Shown piece after piece: positions 1-5,519 of a stretch of DNA of 5,519 bases. This DNA comes from Yoonia sp. Its GTDB lineage: Bacteria; Pseudomonadota; Alphaproteobacteria; Rhodobacterales; Rhodobacteraceae. Location: assembly GCA_028822885.1 (NCBI GenBank), contig JAPKCP010000218.1:1-5519 (forward strand), read 5' to 3'. The notes under the pieces are model-generated. The model did not search any database. It saw only the letters and a program-made list of their open reading frames with translations, and was not told the DNA's origin. Numbering within the stretch: position 1 is the stretch's first letter; each line of letters begins with the position of its first letter. Made by a program: the position numbers and the translations under genes.

Positions 1-641
1 GCCCGGTCTGCGTCCGTTACATCCGTCTCAAGATCATCGGCATACGTGATTGCTAACTTCGCCATTTCCGCAAAAGAAATGTCCTTGCGGATTAGGTTTT
101 CATCAACCATCCGACGGTACAACGTCTCAAGCGTTTCACCATGCGCAAAAATCGCAGCCGGAATTGAGCCGTATGCATCTTGATTTCCGGTCTCAGTCAG
201 CAAGGCTTGATATGCGGCTAAACGGCGAAACCCTTGCACGAGTTCGTATTTACCATCGGCACGCGGTTCAACCCGGATCGGGTTTGAAAGACCAACATCC
301 CGGATCGACGTGATCAATTCCTTGAGTTCGAAATCAACGCCGGGCGTACGGTCACGCGTCAGCTTGTAGGTTTCGATCTGATCAAGCGGAATCAAATCCG
401 TGATCAAACCCAGACGTTTCAAACGCACATGTTCATGCGCTAGCTTATCGTTTTCCGCCCTGATCTGGGCCTCAACGACCGTGCGCTCGTGCAGGCTGCC
501 TGCGTTTTCAGTAATCGCGGCGGCCATCGGGCCACGGCGTTTAGTTTCACTATTTGAAACCTTCTCCGCGGGGAAGGTTTCGGATTCAGCCAAAGGTTCA
601 TCCGGCAGATCGATATCAAAAACGCGACGTTTCTTGCTCAT
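1..641 (-). CDS. parB: ParB partition protein, N-terminal part (gene runs off left edge)
   Basis: This is a centromere-binding ParB/RepB-family protein of a type I plasmid partition system. It loads on a centromere and works with ParA to segregate plasmid copies. My own minus-strand translation starts MSKKRRVFDIDLPDE and gives 213 residues without a stop; the C-terminus is outside the window. The ParB N-terminal domain spans about residues 80-195. It carries the core GLSNPIRVEPRADGKYELVQ followed by GFRR (137-140), the counterpart of the GERR nucleotide-binding patch. ENLIRKDISFAEMA (181-194) is the counterpart of the second conserved ParB box. Family knowledge links these two boxes to CTP binding; here GFRR replaces the usual GERR. 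The ATG at 641-639 overlaps the parA stop (ATGA) and has a GGAGG ribosome site at 649-653, 7 bases upstream, so translation is probably coupled to parA. The DNA-binding helices and dimer domain cannot be judged. Confidence 0.9.
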   Translation of the reverse strand, partial: MSKKRRVFDIDLPDEPLAESETFPAEKVSNSETKRRGPMAAAITENAGSLHERTVVEAQIRAENDKLAHEHVRLKRLGLITDLIPLDQIETYKLTRDRTPGVDFELKELITSIRDVGLSNPIRVEPRADGKYELVQGFRRLAAYQALLTETGNQDAYGSIPAAIFAHGETLETLYRRMVDENLIRKDISFAEMAKLAITYADDLETDVTDADR

Positions 642-1945
642 TCTGAATCCTCCAGCGTGTCCCAACCAGCCAACACATTATCCTTAAATTCAAGGTAGGC
701 TTGATCAAAAGTATCACGCGCCCGCCGCCACGTTTCGCGGGTCATGTCGCGGTAATCAATCTCATACACCGAACTCAAAAAGCGGCCTGACTGTTCCACA
801 GCCCGTGTCATTTCAATTGGGTGTTCGGCCAAGTGTTCGCCAAACACCTTACGAAATGCTTCATACATCGCGCGGTGCAGCTCATTGCCTGGCTCATAAC
901 GCGTCATTAAAAATTTAATATTGGCGAATGACTTGGGCAAGGATGTCTTCCCTGCTGGAAGCTTTGACCCGAACCCCTCAGACAAATCACCCAGTGCTTC
1001 CGATAACTGACCGATAAAAGAAGTTGTACTATCGTATTCCCAGTAACCGGGGCCAGACGGCACGTACAACATGTCAGCCGCGAAAACCGCGTTCATCGAC
1101 TGATAACCAATCGCAGGCGGGCAATCAAAAATGATGAGGTCGTAGGCATCGTCAGGAATCGAATCGAGGTAGCGGGACACCGCTGCAAAGAACGTCCATT
1201 CAGGGTTCAGGTGCCGATATTGAGCCGACGCAAATTCCACGAAGGCCGCGTTTGCACAGCTAGGGATAATGTCGATGGTCGGCCAAGCCGTCGGTTTGAT
1301 AAAGTCGGTGACGCGCAATGTGTCGAGACCCATGTCGCGAATACTGGAGGGTATTTTTCGCTGGGGCAGGGCGGTGCCACTTTCAGCACCTTGCACCGCG
1401 TTATTCATCCGATCGGTTTCACGCACCAAGTCGCGCGCCATAATCCCCCAAACCGTGTGATCTTCAGCAACATCATTGAGACCCATCGAATGCGACAACG
1501 TCGCCTGTGGATCGAAATCAACACAAAGCACGCGGTAGCCGTCAAGAGCAGAGGCGTGCGCAAGATGTAATGCGACTGTTGATTTACCAGCGCCGCCTTT
1601 GAAGTTCGCAATCGCTACACGGAACGCCCGTTTATTGGCGGGGCGCTTGGGCATAAGTGACTTGCGATTAATCTTCATCCGCCGCCGCAGTTCATTGATT
1701 TCCTCAAGACTAAACCAACGCTGGCGACCGTCTGGTTCGACCTCCCCGCCGGGAAGATCAGGTTCAGCGGCAAGGCGCCCGCGGAAAGTGGATTGATTGA
1801 TCTTGAAAATCAGCTCTGACACCTCCCAACTTGAGAACCGGCGCAGCGTCTTTTCCTGCTCAGGCGAAAACGTCTGTTGCCGGATGAAGCTTTGCATCTT
1901 GAGAGATTTAGACTGGAGGTCTGAGAGATGATCGTGGGTAAACAT
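638..1945 (-). CDS. parA: ParA/RepA-type partition ATPase
   Basis: This is a deviant-Walker ATPase that positions plasmid copies on the nucleoid together with ParB. From the chosen start it has 435 residues, typical of the longer plasmid ParA (type Ia) proteins that also bind DNA. An N-terminal MerR-like helix-turn-helix (about residues 37-58, FSSWEVSELIFKINQSTFRG) precedes the ATPase core. The core has the deviant Walker A KGGAGKST (116-123, with the signature first lysine), the A' motif VDFDPQAT (142-149) and the Walker B-like LIIFDCPPAIG (270-280). I place the start at ATG 1945 because GAAGAAGG (1961-1954) sits 8 bases upstream and the sequence reads MFTHDHLSDL. An in-frame ATG at 2008 would add 21 residues but has no ribosome site and lies within a TTTCGTA motif. 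The gene ends in TGA overlapping the parB ATG, so the two form an operon. The initiator gene diverges from it across the control region. Confidence 0.93.
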   Translation of the reverse strand: MFTHDHLSDLQSKSLKMQSFIRQQTFSPEQEKTLRRFSSWEVSELIFKINQSTFRGRLAAEPDLPGGEVEPDGRQRWFSLEEINELRRRMKINRKSLMPKRPANKRAFRVAIANFKGGAGKSTVALHLAHASALDGYRVLCVDFDPQATLSHSMGLNDVAEDHTVWGIMARDLVRETDRMNNAVQGAESGTALPQRKIPSSIRDMGLDTLRVTDFIKPTAWPTIDIIPSCANAAFVEFASAQYRHLNPEWTFFAAVSRYLDSIPDDAYDLIIFDCPPAIGYQSMNAVFAADMLYVPSGPGYWEYDSTTSFIGQLSEALGDLSEGFGSKLPAGKTSLPKSFANIKFLMTRYEPGNELHRAMYEAFRKVFGEHLAEHPIEMTRAVEQSGRFLSSVYEIDYRDMTRETWRRARDTFDQAYLEFKDNVLAGWDTLEDSE

Positions 1946-1981
1946 GATATCGGCCTTCTTCGGGACGTAAAAAACTGTATG

Positions 1982-2040
1982 TTTCGTATTTACGCTGAAT
2001 TTGCGCATTTCGTAAAATGGTTTTTACTCAAAATACGAAA
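1982..2040. repeat. Three TTTCGTA motifs upstream of parA (candidate operator or centromere)
   Basis: TTTCGTATTT occurs at 1982-1991 (plus), TTTCGTAAAA at 2008-2017 (plus), and TTTCGTATTT on the minus strand at 2040-2031. The outer two are an exact 10-base inverted repeat with a 39-base spacer. The CG cores lie about 25-26 bases apart. The hexamer TTTACG/CGTAAA also recurs at 1966-1971, 1989-1994 and 2011-2016. Type Ia ParA proteins commonly repress their own promoter at such sites, and ParB centromeres often lie near the par genes. Which role applies here is inference. Confidence 0.45.
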
Positions 2041-2058
2041 TTGATTGAAAATAGTGAA
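2030..2058 (-). promoter_or_regulatory. Candidate parAB promoter
   Basis: On the minus strand TTCACT (2058-2053, 4 of 6 to TTGACA) is followed after 17 bases by TATTTT (2035-2030, 4 of 6 to TATAAT). The spacing is ideal but both boxes are imperfect. The -10 box overlaps the third TTTCGTA motif, which would suit autorepression. Transcription would begin near 2023, leaving a leader of about 78 bases before the ATG at 1945. Confidence 0.3.
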
Positions 2059-2127
2059 AGCCCTGTAACAACTGGCGATTCGGAATGTCGGAGATGGCTA
2101 AAGCAGATTGTTAGTTCAAAACCGTTA

Positions 2128-2216
2128 TGACACGAAACTTAGAGTGACACCCAAGTTAGAGACTTGCTCATTGGGGTGACAAAAGAGTTCATTAAGGTGA
2201 CACACTAGATGTCACC
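2128..2216. repeat. TGACA-core repeats (candidate iterons)
   Basis: The core TGACA occurs on the plus strand at 2128, 2145, 2177 and 2198, and inverted (TGTCA) at 2210-2214. The better copies share GGTGACA or GAGTGACA. Those at 2168-2187 and 2189-2208 match over 15 of 20 bases, both starting TCATT. Steps of 32 and 21 bases between the copies at 2145, 2177 and 2198 are close to three and two helical turns, which would place them on one face of the DNA. The copy at 2128 is weaker and off phase. The last two form an exact inverted repeat, GGTGACA (2196-2202) and TGTCACC (2210-2216), with a 7-base spacer. They probably bind the initiator encoded just downstream. Confidence 0.55.
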
Positions 2217-2281
2217 CATTACCATTATACCTAATCTAAATAGAAATATTTGGAAGGGGGAGGCACCTTCTGACCCTTGCC

Positions 2282-2290
2282 TGTGGATAA
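2282..2290 (-). promoter_or_regulatory. Perfect DnaA box
   Basis: TGTGGATAA on the plus strand is TTATCCACA on the minus strand, an exact match to the bacterial DnaA box TTATNCACA. It lies about 30 bases past the AT-rich stretch and 4 bases upstream of a TTGACA element. The plasmid initiator here has no DnaA domain IV (the part of DnaA that reads this box), so the likely ligand is chromosomal DnaA of the host. Confidence 0.7.
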
Positions 2291-2294
2291 ACCC

Positions 2295-2325
2295 TTGACA
2301 GAATCGAAGGTCTGGACGCAAATAC
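2295..2325 (+). promoter_or_regulatory. Candidate promoter of the initiator gene
   Basis: TTGACA (2295-2300) is a perfect -35 element. The matching -10 is weak: the candidates GCAAAT (2318), CAAATA (2319) and AAATAC (2320) fall at spacings of 17-19 bases. Weak -10 boxes are common in alphaproteobacterial promoters. The DnaA box ends 4 bases upstream, so DnaA bound there would touch RNA polymerase. Confidence 0.4.
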
Positions 2326-2437
2326 AACATATCGTCGGATCAGCGTTGGCAAACAACTGAGACTGGCATTAAGCGGGACATCAAGATCCCAAACGAGGTT
2401 AGACCAAACAACGGTCACAGAACAGGAGACACCAAGC

Positions 2438-3115
2438 GTGTTGGTGATGAAACCCGTCGGGCGTGATGCTGCGACGAAGAAATACGATATTCTATCGGCG
2501 ATGTTGGCGTATGGACTGCGGCAAGACAAGCATAAGCAACGGCTCATCATGCGGCTCATGGCTTTGGTGACGACGCGGTATAACTGGCAACGTGATGAGT
2601 TAACGATGGGGCAGACTGAAATAGCGAAGCTCTGGGATGTGGACACCCGGACCGTAAAGCGAGAAATGGCGAAACTACGTAGCCTTGGATGGCTAGTAGA
2701 AAAACGGCAGGCTGCGCGGGGGCGGGTCGCTATGCATGGGATCGCGTTGGATCAGATCATGCTTGATACAAAGTCAGCCTGGGCAGCAATTGGGCCCGAT
2801 TTCGTTGCGCGTGTTCAGCCGGGTGAGGTTCAGCACGCTCCAGCCAATGTTGTTCCACTTCGACCGGTTGCTGCGCCGTTAAATGATGGGACACTTTGGG
2901 CGAACGCGCAGGCGGTTTTTCATAGCCAAGATGCTGCGGGTTTTGCGGCTTGGGTCGAAAAACTGGCGGTTGTTGATTATGAGGCTGGTCAGCTGACGTT
3001 GGTCGCGCCGTCAAAGTTTCATGCGACCTATGTGACGACTAATTTGTTGGATCGGTTGATGGTAATTCTGAGACGTATAGACTCTAGTATCGCGAAGATC
3101 GTGATCCAACATTAG
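2438..3115 (+). CDS. DnaA-like plasmid replication initiator (winged helix plus DnaA domain I-like C-terminus)
   Basis: The product is 225 residues and probably initiates replication of this replicon. The N-terminal half is a DNA-binding module. LTMGQTEIAKLWDVDTRTVK (55-74) is a helix-turn-helix, followed by a wing (GWLVEKRQAARGRV, 84-97). A Pro/Ala-rich linker (about 128-150) leads to residues 152-225, which resemble DnaA domain I: LWANAQAVF, then FAAWVEKL, LTLVAPSKFHATYV and a closing helix-strand. This combination is typical of the DnaA-like replicases of Rhodobacterales plasmids. There is no AAA+ ATPase and no DnaA domain IV. The start is GTG 2438, because AGGAG (2424-2428) lies 9 bases upstream; an in-frame ATG at 2447 is too far from it. 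The frame stays open back to 2291 without a better start. It diverges from parA and converges on aglK. Confidence 0.85.
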   Translation: MLVMKPVGRDAATKKYDILSAMLAYGLRQDKHKQRLIMRLMALVTTRYNWQRDELTMGQTEIAKLWDVDTRTVKREMAKLRSLGWLVEKRQAARGRVAMHGIALDQIMLDTKSAWAAIGPDFVARVQPGEVQHAPANVVPLRPVAAPLNDGTLWANAQAVFHSQDAAGFAAWVEKLAVVDYEAGQLTLVAPSKFHATYVTTNLLDRLMVILRRIDSSIAKIVIQH

Positions 3116-3437
3116 TCTCTAAATGGCATTCTAATGACGCATAATTGGCTCGTAGCGGCAAACCCACTGAACAGCAGCTTGTTTGCGAATAACTTGGTCT
3201 CGCGCTGAACTGACACCAAGCCGTCTAACAGAGCATCAGGCCTACACAACAGTGTGCTGGTGAGCAGGGGCCCGGCATACACATCAGCGGGCAGTGTAAT
3301 GGTTGTCTAAGTGAGTCCACCACCATCGTTGCAGCAAGGTTTTGAACGAAAAGTGATGCCTCACAGCAAACTTACTGGGAGCCATTCACTAGGCCCTCAG
3401 TAAGTTGTCAGACGGAAAAGAGTCGAGCTGTCGCGCC
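3116..3437. other. Convergent intergenic region, no clear gene
   Basis: These 322 bases lie between the ends of the initiator gene and aglK. Near the initiator stop, CATTAG (3110-3115) pairs with CTAATG (3131-3136) around a 15-base loop, too weak to call a terminator. On the minus strand a 64-codon frame (3306-3112) is open and reads plausibly (for example TLPADVYAGPLLTS), but it has no good start codon or ribosome site. It could be a decayed gene end or chance. The strong hairpin at 3369-3406 is listed separately. I see no tRNA, insertion sequence end or transposase. Confidence 0.6.
3369..3406. terminator. Strong hairpin downstream of aglK (possible transcript end)
   Basis: Arms AACTTACTGGGAGCC (3369-3383) and GGCCCTCAGTAAGTT (3392-3406) pair over 15 positions, with one A-C mismatch and one position that would be G·U in plus-strand RNA. 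The loop is 8 bases. It starts 31 bases past the aglK stop, a natural place for the end of the agl transcript. No run of T follows on either strand, so it is not a classical intrinsic terminator. It may instead stabilise the mRNA 3' end or act as a bidirectional stop between the convergent units. Confidence 0.4.
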
Positions 3438-4526
<1,089 letters not shown>

Positions 4527-4538
4527 GGTGTTCTTCCC

Positions 4539-5519
4539 TTATGATGTGCGTTGCGCGAGGCAAGGCTGCCACGGTGCGAGGGTGACGGATTTGCCGGAAA
4601 TGTCGGCGCTATGCAGGTCGGTGCCAATTTGCGTCCACGTACCGATGGGTAGGGTAATGGTCGCGGGTTCATCCGAGAGGTTGAAGGCACAAAAGATTGT
4701 GTCGCCGTTCAGTTGGCGGGTGAAATGCAGGACGTCGCCAGTGTTGGTTAAATTGTGATGCGTGCCCGTCGCGAGCGCGGGGTAGGCGTGGCGCAGGGCG
4801 ATGGCGGCTTTGTAGTGATGCAGCATGGCGTCCGGGTCGATTGACTGCGCGCTGACGTTGTTTTGCAGGTGTGTGTCAGACACTGGTAGCCACGGGTTGC
4901 CTTCGGAGAAGCCGGCGTTTTGATTGCTGTTTTCCCAAACCATTGGGGTGCGACACCCGTCACGGCCCTTAAATTCAGGCCAGAATTCAATGCCGTAGGG
5001 GTCTTGCAGGTCCTCAAACGCGAGGTCTGCTTCGGTCAGGCCAAGTTCTTCGCCTTGATAGATGCAGACTGATCCGCGCAGGCACATGATCAGTGATGTC
5101 ATCGCGCGGGTGGCGGCATCCGATAGGTTCCAGCGTGACACATGGCGCACGACGTCGTGGTTTGAAAAGGCCCAGCAGGCCCAGCCGTCGGCCGCGACTT
5201 CGTCAACTTTGTGTAGGACTTCGGCAAAACGGGCCGCTGTTGGTTGGTTCGCTGCGAGGAATTCGAATGCGTAACACATCTGCATGAGATCATCGCCAGC
5301 GGTGTATTCGCCCATGATTTCAAGGCCGCGCTGTGCATCGCCGACCTCACCGACTGCTGCTGCGCCGTATTTGTCCATGACCGCGCGGAGCTTGCGCAGG
5401 AATGGAAAATTCTCGGGTTGGTTCTTGGAATAGAGATGCGTCTGGTGGTTGTAAGGGTTTACCGAGGGCGCGATTGTTGCGTTGCGCTGTTCTGGTGGCA
5501 GGGCAGGGTTGTCGCGCAG
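4539..5519 (-). CDS. aglA: GH13 alpha-glucosidase AglA, C-terminal part (gene runs off right edge)
   Basis: This is a cytoplasmic glycoside hydrolase family 13 enzyme that cleaves imported alpha-glucosides such as sucrose, maltose or trehalose. The last 326 residues are visible, about 60 percent of a usual 540-550 residue protein. An internal ATG at 5378 is not the start, because the frame stays open to the edge with typical sequence (LRDNPALPPEQRN, then NPYNHQTHLYSKNQPENFPF). The general acid is the Glu in VGEVGD (codon 5348-5346). The transition-state Asp is in FSNHDVVRH (codon 5156-5154). YQGEELGL and KGRDGCRTPMVW are further hallmarks of this GH13 branch. The catalytic nucleophile Asp should lie a short way beyond the edge. 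A beta-sandwich C-terminal domain ends in LAQRTS, with TAA at 4541-4539 placed 12 bases before aglK. I see no frameshift. Exact sugar preference cannot be told from the visible part. Confidence 0.88.
   Translation of the reverse strand: MRDNPALPPEQRNATIAPSVNPYNHQTHLYSKNQPENFPFLRKLRAVMDKYGAAAVGEVGDAQRGLEIMGEYTAGDDLMQMCYAFEFLAANQPTAARFAEVLHKVDEVAADGWACWAFSNHDVVRHVSRWNLSDAATRAMTSLIMCLRGSVCIYQGEELGLTEADLAFEDLQDPYGIEFWPEFKGRDGCRTPMVWENSNQNAGFSEGNPWLPVSDTHLQNNVSAQSIDPDAMLHHYKAAIALRHAYPALATGTHHNLTNTGDVLHFTRQLNGDTIFCAFNLSDEPATITLPIGTWTQIGTDLHSADISGKSVTLAPWQPCLAQRTS

Larger units (their letters stand above)
1946..2437. other. Divergent control region with probable plasmid origin (oriV)
   Basis: This 492-base non-coding stretch separates divergently transcribed parA and the initiator gene. 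In order it contains: a cluster of TTTCGTA motifs with a candidate parA promoter (1982-2058); TGACA repeats (2128-2216); an AT-rich segment (about 2218-2253, including CTAATCTAAATAGAAATATT); a perfect DnaA box (2282-2290); a TTGACA element (2295-2300); and the initiator leader with its ribosome site. Repeats, a melting-prone segment and a DnaA box beside the initiator gene are the usual parts of an iteron-type origin. Origin function is inferred from this layout, not shown directly. A minus-strand open frame across 2236-2646 is not credible as a gene because it overlaps the initiator and crosses the DnaA box. Confidence 0.65.

Noticed and set aside
50..313. Plus-strand 87-codon open frame at the left edge
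   Set aside because: It is antisense to the ParB nuclease-like domain, whose minus-strand frame has clear ParB motifs throughout.
1211..1570. Plus-strand 119-codon open frame inside parA
   Set aside because: It lies wholly antisense to the conserved ATPase core of parA and shows no family motif; it is a shadow of the ParA reading frame.
2236..2646. Minus-strand 136-codon open frame across the origin and the start of the initiator gene
   Set aside because: It overlaps the well-supported initiator gene, runs through the DnaA box and promoter, is rich in Ser, Cys and Arg like an antisense shadow, and has no recognisable domain.
3110..3136. CATTAG/CTAATG inverted repeat at the initiator stop as an intrinsic terminator
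   Set aside because: It has only six weak base pairs, a 15-base loop and no T-run, too little for a terminator call.
3240..3310. Plus-strand frame reading ASGLHNSVLVSRGPAYTSAGS as a gene remnant
   Set aside because: It is only about 33 codons between stops with no start or ribosome site, and an equally plausible frame lies on the opposite strand; neither can be supported without a search.

Overview
The window looks like part of an extrachromosomal replicon (plasmid or chromid) of a marine alphaproteobacterium, most likely Rhodobacteraceae (the Roseobacter group). Three things support this. A replication initiator ends in a DnaA domain I-like fold, the hallmark of the 'DnaA-like' plasmid type described in Rhodobacterales. 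It is paired with a divergent parA-parB partition operon. The neighbouring sugar genes have the aglA-aglK arrangement of the alphaproteobacterial aglEFGAK locus. Taxonomy below family level cannot be read from the sequence.

Layout. Positions 1-641 (minus) hold the N-terminal 213 residues of ParB, running off the left edge. Positions 638-1945 (minus) hold ParA, overlapping parB by 4 bases. Positions 1946-2437 are a non-coding control region. It contains three TTTCGTA motifs with a candidate parA promoter, then TGACA repeats, an AT-rich stretch, a perfect DnaA box and a TTGACA promoter element. Positions 2438-3115 (plus) encode the initiator. Positions 3116-3437 lie between convergent genes and hold a strong hairpin near the aglK end but no clear gene. 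Positions 3438-4526 (minus) encode AglK, the ATPase of an alpha-glucoside ABC importer. Positions 4539-5519 (minus) encode the C-terminal part of AglA, a GH13 alpha-glucosidase that runs off the right edge.

How it fits together. The initiator probably acts on the repeats upstream of its own gene, helped by host DnaA at the single DnaA box. ParA and ParB, transcribed the other way from the same region, would segregate the copies and may repress their own promoter at the TTTCGTA sites. The agl genes are cargo: the importer brings in sucrose, maltose or trehalose-type sugars and AglA hydrolyses them in the cytoplasm.

I do not see an undescribed defence or mobile system here. The most rewarding parts are the compact origin/promoter region and the fusion of a DnaA domain I-like module to a winged-helix DNA-binding domain.
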